Notes: a model not told the origin generated them from the sequence alone. Positions 33,865 through 44,689 are shown, counted from the first letter of the stretch. The stretch: DNA of 64,000 nt from Heterohyrax brucei (GCA_028571685.1 CM053142.1:66489296-66553295), one strand, 5' to 3'. Made by a program: numbers and translations.

Positions 33865-34333
33865 ATATCTATGCAAAATGTATGCCAACTTGGCTAGGCA
33901 CCGATTCTCAGTATTGTGTGATTGTTCACTATTTTGTCATCTGATGTGATTTTCATATGTGCTGTAAACGCTACCTCATAATGTTAATGAGGTGATATTA
34001 TCATCAGTTATGTTGATGGGGTAGGATTCACTCTACAAAATTAAATTGTGTTTTAAGTTAATCTCTCTTCAGAATAATAGAGAGAAGTGAGCAGAGAGAC
34101 AGGGAACCTCATATCATTAAGAAAGCAGTGCTGGGAGCAAAGCACATCCTTTAGACAGAAGGTTTCTGTGCTAAACTCCTAGATTAAGGGAAGACTGGTG
34201 ATAAGGACCTTCCCTCGGGGCTGACACTCTGAATACAGAGTTTTAGTTTTCTGGACTAAGAGAGAATAAATTTCTCTTTGTTCATACCATCCACTTGCGG
34301 TAATTCTATTATAGAAGCACTAGGTAACTATGA
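33865..34333 (+). mobile_element. Solo LTR, MaLR-like
   Basis: ATGCCAACTTGGCTAGGCAC, GAGAATAAATTTCTCTTTG with the AATAAA signal and TATTATAGAAGCACTAGGTA mark the LTR. The 5' end is diverged and possibly short. Confidence 0.75.
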
Positions 34334-34396
34334 TGTTAAGTGATTTCTTCAGTTATTCATGCAGATTTGTTCTTGGGGGGTTTGTTATACAGATGT

Positions 34397-34893
34397 TGTC
34401 TTAGTTATGCAGTGCTACTGTAACATAAATACCAAAAGTAGATGGCTATAACAAACAGAAGTTTGTTCAGTCACAGTCTAGTAGGCTGGAAGTTTAATTC
34501 AGGGCATCAGCTCCAGTGGGAGGCTTTCTCTGTTGGCTCTGCAGGAAGGTCTTTGTCATCAGTCTTTCTCTGGACCAGGAGCTTCTCAGGAGCAGGAATC
34601 TCCGGTCCAAAGGACATACTCTGCTCTTGGTGCTTTCTTGGTGATATGAGGTCCCCCACTCTCTGCTCATTTCCCTTTCCTTTTATCTCTTGTAAGACAA
34701 AAAGTGGTGTAGGCTACACCTCAGGGAAACTCCCTTTGCATTGGATTAGTGATATGACCTTAGTAAGGTGTGATAATCCCACCCTAATCCTCTTAAGCAT
34801 GAAGTTAGAATCATAAAATGGAGGACAACAACACAATACTGGGAATCATGGCCTAATCACATATTTTGGAGGAATGTAATTCAATCCATGACA
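34397..34893 (-). mobile_element. Solo LTR, MaLR-like, opposed to the preceding one
   Basis: From TGTCTTAGTTATGCAGTGC to CAATCCATGACA on the + strand. It lies 63 bases from the + strand LTR, giving two related LTRs in inverted orientation. Confidence 0.8.
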
Positions 34894-35021
34894 GACCTCA
34901 TTCCAAGATTCCACTCAACTATTCAACCTCTCATCCTCTGAAAAAGCACAAGTACTAACAAAGCCCGTGTCTTACGCTATCTTTCTGGAGAAGCAAAACC
35001 TATACAGCACATAAATAAATG

Positions 35022-35240
35022 CATACGAGTTCTGACAATTAGTTTCATGAACTTGCCACCATGCCACCATGCATAATGGCCATTCCAGAAAGATTCTAAA
35101 ATTGCTTTGAAGGGTGGACTAGACACTGGCATTAGTGCATAGCTTCCCAAGAGGAGTACTTTGAAGGTGACTGTAGTGATATTCAGCAATGAGGCCTGTA
35201 GCATTTAGAACAATGAAATACCAATTAAGTGTTGGACCTT
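35022..35240 (+). mobile_element. Mariner-derived MITE
   Basis: The left end TCTGACAATTAGTTTCATG and the right end's reverse complement share an AATT(A/G)GT...TTTCAT core. The body AATGGCCATTCCAGAAAGA to GAGTACTTTGAAGGTGACTG corresponds to the mariner transposase C-terminus (the EYFEGD-like stretch), out of frame in places. Most of the gene is absent. A near relative occurs at 57.8 kb. Confidence 0.8.
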
Positions 35241-35383
35241 GTATATACCAAACCGAGTTGAGTTGACCCTCTAGGAAACAGTATAACTGCCTAGTGGAGT
35301 TTCTATGGAGCACCTGATAAACTTGAACTGCCAACCTTTTGGTTAGCAGCTGTAGCACTTAACCAGTGTGCAACCAGGGTTTC
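35241..35383 (-). mobile_element. AfroSINE, antisense
   Basis: AACTGCCAACCTTTTGGTTA and the final CCAGGGTTTCC are clear. It abuts the MITE. Confidence 0.9.
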
Positions 35384-35403
35384 CATAACCACCACCATCA
35401 TCA

Positions 35404-35575
35404 TCAAAAAAAAAAAAAAAAAAACCACTGCTGTTGGGTCAATTTCAACTCATAGCAACCCTAGAGGACAGAGTAGAACTGCTCCATAGAGTTTCCAAGG
35501 AGTGCCTGGCAGATTCAAACTGCTGACTTCTTAGTTAGCAGATGTAGTGCTTAACCACTACATCATCATGGTTCC
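35404..35575 (-). mobile_element. AfroSINE, antisense, with 18-A tail
   Basis: An A-run at about 35406-35424 precedes the antisense tail and the body through to ATCATCATGGTTCC. The long A-run suggests a comparatively young copy. Confidence 0.92.
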
Positions 35576-36064
35576 CATAGAGAGATTTACATCAAAGAAA
35601 TGGCTCATGTGGTTGTAGAGGCTAGAATATCCCAAGTCAAGCTATCAGATGTCTCCAGATTCATTGTAGTTGCAAGAGCTAGCAAGTTCAAGATCAGCAG
35701 GTCAGAGAGCAGGGCTGTTGCTCACAGGCTGGGAAGATTCACAGATCTCAAGATCAACAGCAAGGCTGCAGATGAGCTGCTTGAGGTCAGATAAATGCAA
35801 GTCCACTAAAGGATCCAAAGCAAGCAAAATCCAGTGAGCCTTTTCAGAATATCCACTCATATTTAATGCAGACCCCCTCCCCTGCAGGTAAGCTTCCTAT
35901 CTATTAATTGGCTGCTCACAGCATATCCCATCATGGAGATGACCACATTATATTAAATCTTGTCATGAAAGTGATCATCATAGGATTCCCAAACTATATC
36001 ACAACTGGAAAACCATTAAGAATCGTAGCCCAGCCAAGCTGACATACAACTTAAACCATCACAA

Positions 36065-36444
36065 CCAACTACATTATAAATTCTCCCCTATCTCCTTCCT
36101 GTAACTATTGCCATTCCTAGTTTTCCATGACACCCCTACACTCTACTCACCCAGACCCATCATTCATTTCCAGAGTGTGATACATGATGGTAAGTGCCAT
36201 GTAACTTGTCACTTTTGAAATAATTTCTTAATGTTTTTCCTGAATATAAATGATGTGGGGTTACACAGGAATTTTCGTTACCCGGGTTTCCTCCTTGACT
36301 CCATTACAGAAATCCCGAAAAACTCATTTTGCATCTCCATGAAAACAGGCAGAGAGGCGGGAAACGATTAGATGGTAAAATCTGGCATTTCTACTAGGGG
36401 ATATGAATCGGATTCAGATTTGCTCTACAGAAAATGTGGGGCAA
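36065..36444. other. Intergenic, unique
   Basis: Nothing recognised. Confidence 0.45.
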
Positions 36445-36586
36445 TTGACGTTATTACTTGTATGGTGACCCTTTAGAACAGAGTAGAAGTGCCTCATAGA
36501 GTTTTCAAGGTGTACCTGATGCATTCAAACTGCTGACCTTTCGGTTGGTAGCCATAGCACTTAACCACTATGTCACCAGGTTTTCC
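36445..36586 (-). mobile_element. AfroSINE, antisense
   Basis: GTATGGTGACCCTTTAGAAC, then CATAGAGTTTTCAAGGTG and TGTCACCAGGTTTTCC. The extreme tail is missing or diverged. Confidence 0.88.
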
Positions 36587-37440
36587 TCTCTCAGAGCAGG
36601 ACCAGGAAAACTTCCCAACTATTTTAACACTGAAGAAAGTAGATTGAGAGTAGCTACTGCTACTTTTTCCCATCTTCATTTGTTTAAGCAGAATCGCTAA
36701 CATTTTCCACCATGGCCCACCTTCAATCCCACCATTTCCAAGTGAGGAGAGTTGGCCACACATGGTTCTGATTCATTTGCATTTAACTCATCAAAATATT
36801 GTTTAGCCAAAGCAACCCTCTGTCCAAGGAGTCTTTTATGAGCTGACATTATAAGCCTGGCTTAAGTCTGTTGTTGTAATTGGGGTGTTTCTTTCCTTTC
36901 ATTTGTGTTGAGAAGCTGCCAGTCCTAAGCCAGCCCTAAACCAAAACAGGCCTGAGAAGCTGCATTTGTCATTTATATGTTGAATTGTTTAATTCTGGAA
37001 TCTAATCAGTCCAGCACGTTCTGTAGTAGGTGAAAAGTGTTCTCTGAGCTGTTTTGAAGGGCGCTGCTCTGGCCCAGTAGGTAAGGCTAGACTGGAAATC
37101 TCTAAGTTTACCTGGAAATACTTCCTAGAGCCTGTTGTTTCCTCTGTGTTTCCATTGCCTCTACCATACGCCAGACCAGCTGCACTCCTTACCTGTGTAA
37201 TTCAGTAGATTCCCACCTGCTCTATGTGTACAAGCCCTAGTGCTGCCAGCTGAGCCCCTTACAACCTTGCTCTGACCACTTCACTTTTCTGCTGATTGTC
37301 AAAAGCAGTGTGTCTCAAACAAGCATACACTTAGGCTCGAGGATGAAAGAAAAAGTTTCACAGCTAAGCAAAGTTACCAGATAAACACTGACTATCTCGA
37401 CGGCACTTGGCTTTGGCTATCCTCCTAAGAGCATCAAAAA
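36587..37440. other. Intergenic; micro-insertion-like motif at 37397-37418
   Basis: Unique DNA except for CTCGACGGCACTTGGCTTTG at about 37396, which resembles the SINE/RTE tail (see findings). Confidence 0.45.
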
Positions 37441-37592
37441 ACAAAGCAAATCCATTGCCATTGAGGCCATTCCAATTCTTAGCAACTTATGAGGCAGAGC
37501 AGAACTGCCCCATAGAGTTTCCAGGAAGCACCTGGTGTATTTAAACTGCTGACCTTTTGTTTAGCAGCTGTAGCTGTTAACCACTACCCTAA
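37441..37592 (-). mobile_element. AfroSINE, antisense
   Basis: AATCCATTGCCATTGAGGCC, CCATAGAGTTTCCAGGAAGC and GTTTAGCAGCTGTAGCTG are present. The head end is shortened at ACTACCCTAAGG. Confidence 0.88.
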
Positions 37593-40220
37593 GGATACTC
37601 AAGCATCAGAGAAAATGCTGTTACTTAATATTTTAAAACCTACAGCTGTATGGAGCAGACTACAAAATTATTATATATTCTAAAAATAAAATATGAAACT
37701 TCAGTGAAATGTTAAGTCTGAAATATACTACTTTGGACTAAGCTCCTAGGCACTCAAGAATGATATGTTCACAACCTTCTGCCATTAGGGTATTCAGATA
37801 AAAGTTTGAGAGACAATGGCTTGGTGCAGAGTGACCTAACTCCTGGCCTTACTTATAAAACTGTGTCTCCAACCCATTGTCTAACCTATTAACCACCCAC
37901 TACTTACCCTCGCAGTAGACGCCTCATCATTTTCTAACGTGTTCTCAAGCTAGATGTGTGCTCCCTATACCCAGAATTCTCTTACGTTTCCCTTCTTTGC
38001 TTGACCCAAATCTAGAGCTTCTAGTTCCTGATATATTTTTCTTTACATTGCAAACACGCTCTTTGTATGCCTCAAAGCCTTATTCATGACACTGGGCTCT
38101 GAAAGAATATCAGAGAGTTTGTGAATGTACTGCAAACACTGCTTTTGGGGTCTGAAGAAAAGAATAGGATTTTTCTGCTCTTACAAAGTGACTCCAAGAA
38201 AAACAGGAGAAGATAGCACTAAATAGAGAATCTCAAATCTTTTTGATTCAGAGGATGGATACAACTTTATATGAGGCTTATGATGCAAAAATTGGGCAGG
38301 AAGATGGTTAAAAGGAGTTGCAAACAGGGCACCTACAGACATGGCTTTTATAAACACACTACATGTATCTATAATATTTAGAATGTATCACCCACAAATC
38401 TGGAATTACTGATTTCTTTGAAAATTCAAGATGATTGAGGACTCTGGACTGGCCTCCAAATGGGGCAGCCGTCATCAGTGGGTGTAAGCTGCAGCCTTTA
38501 TCTTGGAAATATGCTGTGGTGCCGTCTTGGGACACTGTAGCTCCGTCTCCAGGTGGGACATGCCGACGTGCATTCTTTGTTTTTGCTTTTCTTACACTGA
38601 CGGTTTACTCTTCATAAGCATTTTAGATTGTTCCCTTCCTACTGAGGTTTGACAGAAGCAGCTAAAAATTTCAATTTAGAGGCCATAGATAAAAATTCTG
38701 ATATTCCAGAGGAATGAATTGTGGTTGGCTAGAGATAGAAAAGAGATTAGTCAAAAGCCTGGCTAGAGAAGTGCTGGGAGATCCTTTTTCTGAAAGTGCC
38801 TATGTTTCAGAACATCCTTCCTCAAAAATCATCATCCACATAAACGTGTCTGGTGTTGTCCTCAGGACAGTCCTCTGGCTATCGGCTACCACTGGGAGCT
38901 CACCCACTAGCAGTACTCTCCCCTGCCTCTTCTCTGGTATCCAGCCTTTGTTCTGCTTTGTCTTGAACAAAGACAAAGCACCAGCCTTGTCTCTTCTTTC
39001 TTTACCAGAGTTGCCTAGAGCCGCTAGAGCATCTCCTGGCTGGGCTTCTCAGATTCAGACAGTTTGCTCAATCAGTTTCAAAGACTGTTAGTAAAGTTCA
39101 ACCAAGATCAAATCGCTTTCAAAATAGCCTTTAATGCTAATGAGGAAACAAAACCAGGCTTCTCTCTCCTCTGGGCTCTGGAGTGGGGGACTTGCTCCTG
39201 GCTCCCTCACCGACCCCCAGCACCAACAAGGCCTCTGGAAAGGGGGCTACTCTGTCCCCAAGTTTCTCGTTTCACCTAAACAATAAGGAGACAATCAGTG
39301 GCTGATAGGGATTCCCCAAGGAGTCTCTGGCTATTAGTCCAGCCCCGAGCTATTCAGAAACAAGACATTCCCAGGGCTTCAGGTTTCGGGATGGGGAGAT
39401 TAGCAAAGGGCATTCAGACCCAGCAGAGCCCTCTTCTGGCTATGGGTCTCCAGAACAAAGTAGCTGCCGTCTATGTAGAAGCTTGGAGCTGCCATTCCTC
39501 TGTCTCACACAGTCCGTAGGCTGGGGAGGGAGGATTAGAGTTGCCAACAGATCAGCATTGCTTTTCGGTCTCAGTCTATAGTGAAATCAGAGAGCTCCAC
39601 TTTGCTGTCTGCAAAGATGACAAACAGAAGCATCCCCTCTCTTTTTACTAGTCTCTTTTTCTGTCCTCTGCTTTCCCACAAAAAATAATGTGTTGTAGAA
39701 TTTCAGAACTGGCAAATAACTTAAAAGCCTTTTGCTCTATCAACTCTCCTCATTTTACATGTGAGAAGATGTTCACGCAGGGGACAAGCCGTACACTAGA
39801 CAGTGTCAGCAGATGACGAGATTGGGGACTTCTAACTTTGTTGCTGTTCACTATCCCAGTAGCTCCCACTTTTGTCTTTAGCAAATAACTGTCATTGTTT
39901 TGGGCATGTCTGCAAACACCTGTACTAGTATATAACATTTCCTTAACCAGACCCATTTTGTATTAAATACAGTTGTAGAAATGGCCTGCTGAGGGAGTCA
40001 GATCACCTCATCTAACTTCCCAGGTGGAGAGGAAACGTGATTCATTGCCGGGGTCAACAGCCCAAGGCTGATCCCTGTGAGGCAGAGGTCGGATATACCT
40101 CCACCTTCCAACCTTTTGACTGGTTCTGACACCAGCTGTCTCTCCCACGGCATGCTCTAGTTCTCTGCAGCATTGGATAAGTCATTGCAATGTCCATGCA
40201 GAACTCACAGGCCATACTCA
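37593..40220. other. Longest repeat-poor stretch of the window
   Basis: About 2.6 kb with no AfroSINE, LTR, L1 or RTE that I can see, in a window with one insertion per kilobase or less. Open frames (38714-39091 and 40236-40598 among others) show no domain. It holds the motif clusters at 38.95 and 39.1 kb. Confidence 0.5.
38945..38980. promoter_or_regulatory. Candidate SOX/TCF-type site cluster with palindrome
   Basis: CCTTTGTTC, CTTTGTC, AACAAAG and GACAAAG lie within 36 bases; all are near the (A/T)ACAAAG core. An 11-bp perfect stem (TGCTTTGTCTT and AAGACAAAGCA) with a 5-base loop spans 38954-38980. SOXE factors bind such inverted pairs as dimers. Function is inferred from the motif alone. 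Confidence 0.25.
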
Positions 40221-41030
40221 CTGTTATGGCATTTATTAGGGAAATAACAGGTTATAATTCAAGATCGGGAATGACTCAGATGCAATTCTTGTATCCATAC
40301 AGCCCCTTCTCAGCCATATGTGCAGGTAAACCTTTCTGTGGCCCCTGGCTTGTTGATCCCTTGGCTCCTTGGCCTGGCCTCTGCCCTGCTTAGCAAGTAT
40401 TAGAAAGCTCTTTAGTCCTGTCAGTAAGTGCCCAGTGGCACCCCACTCCTCCAGGAAGCCTCCTGCTCGCAGGTACTCAGCTGTCTTGCTCCATGGGTTG
40501 GCATAGCCACTATAACTGACTTGCTGGATGGGCGGGAAGCCCACTGCGCTGTCTCTCGTCAGTCTCCTGGTTCTGCTGCCACTGTACTTCTCTATCACTA
40601 CTTCTCTCCTTCTTGCACCATTTCAAATGTTACAGCTCTCGCTCTCTATGTCTCCTAGGTTAGGGGATTCTCCTCATAGGAACTCCAGGTCCAAAGGTTG
40701 TGCTCCACTCCCACTTTTCTTTTTTCTTGGTAGTAATGAGGAGACTTGTGCCCCTTCCATCTCTGAGAAGGCTCATTTTAAGCTTAGTAGGATGGTAAAA
40801 CTGATCAATCTCCTCATTAGGGTTCTACACACCTTATTTGCATGCTCTTACATAACAGTGCCATGCACCTTGTTTGCAATATTTGCAAGCTGTCCAGTCC
40901 CCTTGGTGGGAGACAAGTACTTTATTTTCATAGCCCCATTAATCATTTGCTGGGAATCTCAAGACTATGGTGAGAAAAGCCATACAAAATCAATCCATAG
41001 TACTGCAAGTTATTTTAAAGGAAAGTTCAT
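40221..41030 (-). mobile_element. Candidate LTR of another ERV family, antisense
   Basis: TATGGCATTTATTAGGGAAA near the left gives, on the minus strand, a CCCTAATAAATGCC polyadenylation region. The body (CCTTCTCAGCCATATGTGCA, CTTGGTGGGAGACAAGTACT, TTGCTGGGAATCTCAAGACT) resembles an ERV LTR I recall from elephant. It also contains a 204-codon + frame (40528-41142) with no match to known proteins. The borders are uncertain. Confidence 0.45.
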
Positions 41031-41188
41031 TACTAATGCCAATGGAAAAAGCAGCATTACTACCTTAAATACAAAACCAACAGTTGGCATGGGGTTAAAT
41101 TTGGTGGTGACCAGTGTGTCAAAGCAGAACTGTACTACATAGACTTTGCAATGATTGATTCTTCAAAAGTGGAACTCCAGGTCTGTCT

Positions 41189-41285
41189 TTTGAGGTACCT
41201 TGAACCTCTGGGCAGACTCAAACCTCCAAACATTTGGCTGCATTAGCAGCCCAGTAGACTAATCATTTGCATCTACCAGGGACAA
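41189..41285 (-). mobile_element. Long-type AfroSINE head, antisense
   Basis: TTTTGAGGTACCTTGAACCT, GGCAGACTCAAACCTCCAAA and ATCTACCAGGGAC match the antisense long-type SINE head. The tail half is absent. Confidence 0.75.
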
Positions 41286-42280
41286 CTCATTAAATATAAG
41301 GAGAGCAAAAATAAATATAAACAATATTAAGAAACTAGCTGGATATTTTGACCTGTTGAAGACTCTCACCCTTCTTTGAAGGTGGAGGGCTAGGCTTGTG
41401 AAGTGTTAATGAGAGACAAGCACCTGACTGAGACATCTTCCTTGAAAGGAAGGAGAATTGGAATAGGGACAGCTTTCCTAAAACCATGAATGCCCCTGCA
41501 TGCACCGCCAAAGCTGTCTCCCAACACTTGCTGTGTGAGTTCCTCATTTTGAGTTCCTCCAGAAGGAGCATGGCCCCCTGCCTTGCTTTTTTCCCTCATC
41601 AAAGGTGGGGCTTCCCAGATACAACTCATATTTCTTGAGTTATAGAAATGAATAGAATCCCTTCCTTTCTGGGAATGTCAAATAAATACTCTGTATGTGA
41701 TCTCAAACTCCTTACTCCAGGAAGACTGTCTAGACTTAATATTACCACCTCAAGTAATAACCTAGTCATAAAAGATTCTTGGTCTCTAAGACTGTGCTAG
41801 GCATGGGAGGAAGAGGTCACAGAAATAAATAATGCATCACATTTACCCTTAGAGCAGGTTGGTGTTGTTCAGACAAAGTCCAATTCCATGAAAGGGTAAC
41901 TAGGGTGTACATGCTATGGATGGGTTCACGAGTGGTCTGATAGTTGTTCTAGAGGAGGGAGGGGTGTTGAGGTGCAGGAGAAAGCTTTGTGTAGGAGGCA
42001 GGGTTTTTGTAGGGCTTCCTTCTCCCTCATTTCCTCTGGTCTTTCACTTTCCCTTCTTGCCCTCTTCTGGAATGGGGGCAAAGAGTGCACTGGGGGCGTG
42101 CATCGAGGGTTGGTATTCACCCTAAATCTGGGCTGTATAAGCCTTCCAGGAGACTGTGGAGCTAGGAGGCTGGCAGATAGACAGTGCCTACACTGCTGCC
42201 CTTGAGAGCCTAGAAGACAGGTTTACCAGTTGCCAAATTCTCCTCATAGCACATTCTTCTCTCTAAGGCCTGGTGAAGGA
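41286..42280. other. Intergenic, unique
   Basis: Several overlapping short frames occur at 41335-41629 and 41916-42205 on both strands; none is recognisable. Confidence 0.45.
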
Positions 42281-42420
42281 AGAGGGTCCTGGTGTTTAAG
42301 AGCTCAGCTGTTAACCAAAAGGATGACAGTTTGAATCTACTAGCCACTCCTTGAAAACTCTGAACCAGTTCTACTCTGTCCTATGGGGTCAACGTGAGTA
42401 AGAATCAACTCAACAGCAGG
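42281..42420 (+). mobile_element. AfroSINE
   Basis: GAGGGTCCTGGTGTTTAAGA with a slightly deleted A box, GACAGTTTGAATCTACTAGC and CAACTCAACAGCAGG. A small AGGGC tandem follows. Confidence 0.88.
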
Positions 42421-42647
42421 AGAGGGCAGGGCAGGGCAGGCATCACATATGCACTGTAGACACTTTATGATATTGCTCAGATAGACCCTATTGTCATGGT
42501 TTCTTCAGCTCAGGTTATGTGTTTGCTTTTACGAAGACCCCGCAGGCCAGAGGGAGGAGTGGCCTTACAAATTGATACTTTCTCTGCTGTTCACTCTTGC
42601 TTGCTGTGGTTCTCTCAGAGAAATTAAGGAGGGCAATGTATAGCCAA

Positions 42648-42850
42648 GAAGCCTTGGTAGTGCAAACTGTTAACTGAAAGGTTGGCAGTTCAAATCCTCC
42701 CAAAGGTTCTATGGGAGGAAGACCTGGCAACTTGCATCTGTAAATGTTACAGTCTAGAAAACTCTATGGAGAAATTCTACTCTGTCTTATAGGTTGCTAT
42801 GAACCATAATCAACTGGATGTTGACTCCATGGCATGTAACAACAACAATA
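42648..42850 (+). mobile_element. AfroSINE, extra-block type
   Basis: GAAGCCTTGGTAGTGCAAAC and CTTGCATCTGTAAATGTTAC mark the variant. The tail carries an apparent internal duplication (CAACTGGATGTTGACTCCAT) and ends in CAACAACAATAC. Confidence 0.88.
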
Positions 42851-43063
42851 CAAAGCTGATAGGCTGATAAGACCTTGGCTTTGGGAAGAGCCCAGGCAAT
42901 GGGATCATGGAAAGAATTATGGGATATGCACTTTTCATAGAGACCAAAAAATGCTAAAGAAAAACTTGGAGGGTAGGAAAACCTCAACCTACTGGTTCTG
43001 CCACATGGGCTCTGGGGGCTAAGACATCAGATGTGGGGCTTATTCTCAGCTACTAGAAGACTA

Positions 43064-43277
43064 AGCTACACTAAACCAAAAAATCACTGCCATCAAGTCG
43101 GTCTGACTCATAGTGATCATAGAGGTCAGATAGAACTGCCCCGTAGAGTTTCCAAGGAGTGCCTCTTGGATTTGAACTTCTGACCTTCCGACTCGACGGC
43201 ACTTGCACTTGGCTGGCTTTGGTTAGCAGCTGTAGCACTTAACCCACTATGCCACCAGGGTTTCCTGAGCTACACTA
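43064..43277 (-). mobile_element. AfroSINE with perfect 10-nt target duplication and a 31-nt insert
   Basis: AGCTACACTA flanks the copy at 43064-43073 and 43268-43277. The SINE runs from ACCAAAAAATCACTGCCATC to GCCACCAGGGTTTCC. At 43188-43218 an extra 31 bases (CCGACTCGACGGCACTTGC and more) split the normal ACCTT/TTGGTTAGCAG of the head. Confidence 0.95.
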
Positions 43278-43329
43278 GATCATCGAAAATTCCTGAAATT
43301 GTTGCCATGCTCTTAGAACTTACATATTG

Positions 43330-43480
43330 GCCCACAAGTCTTTGAGGTATGATCTCATTTTACACATAAGAGGATGACGGGTAGTGTGGGCATTGCTCAA
43401 TCTCACATGAAAAATTAAAGGTAAAAACCAAGATTTGACTCCAGATCTCTTTACTCTAAGTCCTATTTGCCCAAATGTTC
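43330..43480 (-). mobile_element. MIR, antisense
   Basis: GATCTCATTTTACACATAAG and CCAAGATTTGACTCCAGATC are in antisense MIR order. Confidence 0.7.
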
Positions 43481-44012
43481 CTGGTATCTTGGGACCAGAG
43501 GTCTGAGACTATGGGGCTGGTCAGATGGTTTTAGTAGCAGATGAAATAGTAGAATGCCTTCTCGTACAGCCACATCTGCCTGTTTCAGGGTTGCTTAAGT
43601 CGTAAGTGATGTATCAGGCATAGATTATCTGCCCTTTTGTTCTGTGACTGTCTGGGGATGAGCTCTTTATTCAGCCACTGGAAACACTACTGCTTACTTG
43701 GGTTCTCTTGGTGCTCCAGCATGCGTATAGTGGCAGGTCACCTGGAACCCAACCCTGGGGCCTTATATGTACTTACTTGTATTTATCAGCGGCTCCAGCT
43801 CTGCACTGGAAGATAGCAGGTGAAACAAGACAACTTCTACAAACAGAAGACAGCATGTCATACTCAGCCAGACTTAATGAGGAATCACTGGAGCAGGGCT
43901 AAGAAGTGGATATAAATTGTTTGAGGGTGAGGCTAGAACCCAAGGTGAGACATTCTGGAGGAAGCCACTTAACCTCTAATCATCTGATCATCCGTAACCA
44001 CCCACACAGAAC
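43481..44012. other. Intergenic, unique
   Basis: Nothing recognised. Confidence 0.45.
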
Positions 44013-44052
44013 AAAACCTGTTGCTGTTGACTTGATTTCCCTTCATAGGCTC
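44013..44052 (-). mobile_element. AfroSINE tail piece, antisense
   Basis: ACAAAACCTGTTGCTGTTGA followed by CTTGATTTCCCTTCATAGG is the antisense tail only. The next, + strand SINE starts within 5 bases and may have interrupted it. Confidence 0.65.
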
Positions 44053-44226
44053 TATAACGCTGGTGGTATAACGGTTACGTGCTATTGCTGCTAACCAAAA
44101 GGCTGGCAGTTCAAATCTACCAGGTATTTCTTAGGAACTCTATGGGACAGTTCTACTATGTTTTATAGGGCCACTATAAGTAGGCATCAATTCAAAGGTA
44201 CTGGGTTGGGTTTTGGTTTTTTTATC
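44053..44226 (+). mobile_element. AfroSINE, full length
   Basis: AACGCTGGTGGTATAACGG, GGCAGTTCAAATCTACCAGG and a GTACTGGGTTGGGTTTTGG tail with T run are present. Confidence 0.9.
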
Positions 44227-44237
44227 TGCTAAAAAAC

Positions 44238-44452
44238 CCAAACCTATTACTGTTTTTTTTTTAAAAAAAACTGCCATCAAGTTGGTTCCAACTCATGGTG
44301 ACCCTAGAGCTGTTAGTCAATTCCAACCCATAACAATCTTACATGGTAGAGAAGAATAGCCCTATAGAGTTCCCAAGGAGGGCCTTGTAGATTTGAACTG
44401 CTGCCTTTTGGTTAGTAGCCAAACTTGTAACCACTATGCCAGTGGGATTTTC
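44238..44452 (-). mobile_element. AfroSINE, antisense, with duplicated tail
   Basis: Two antisense tails in a row (CCATCAAGTTGGTTCCAACT, then TTAGTCAATTCCAACCCATA) precede a single body ending ATGCCAGTGGGATTTTCC. Either one SINE inserted in the tail of another or the tail was duplicated. Confidence 0.8.
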
Positions 44453-44455
44453 CAT

Positions 44456-44642
44456 AGGCCCTACCAAACCAACAAAACCCACTACTGTCAAGTTGATTCT
44501 GACTCATAGAGACCCTATAGGTCAGAGTAGAACTGCCCCGTAGAGTTTCCAAGGAGCACCTGGCAGATTTGAATAGCTGTCCTTTTGGTAAGCAGCCATA
44601 GCACTTAACCACTACACCACCAGGGTTTTCCACAGGCCCTAC
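44456..44642 (-). mobile_element. AfroSINE with 9-nt target duplication
   Basis: AGGCCCTAC flanks it perfectly (44456-44464 and 44634-44642). The copy is intact from AACAAAACCCACTACTGTC to ACACCACCAGGGTTTTCC. Confidence 0.95.
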
Positions 44643-44689
44643 AGTAGGTAGCAAATATATTAGTCCTATTGACCTGAGCTTATTTCAAT

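Larger units (their letters stand above)
34968..36064 (-). mobile_element. Second-type LTR, antisense, holding three insertions
   Basis: The start TGTCTTACGCTATCTTTCTG, then GAGAGATTTACATCAAAGAA after the insertions, and the end CCCAGCCAAGCTGACATACA and TTAAACCATCACA match an LTR type I know from elephant sequence. A mariner MITE and two antisense SINEs break it near its outer end. I saw no internal viral genes. The family assignment is from memory. Confidence 0.55.

Noticed and set aside
40528..41142. 204-codon open frame (+), the longest in the window
   Set aside because: It lies in a candidate LTR on the opposite strand, has no recognisable domain and starts without context.
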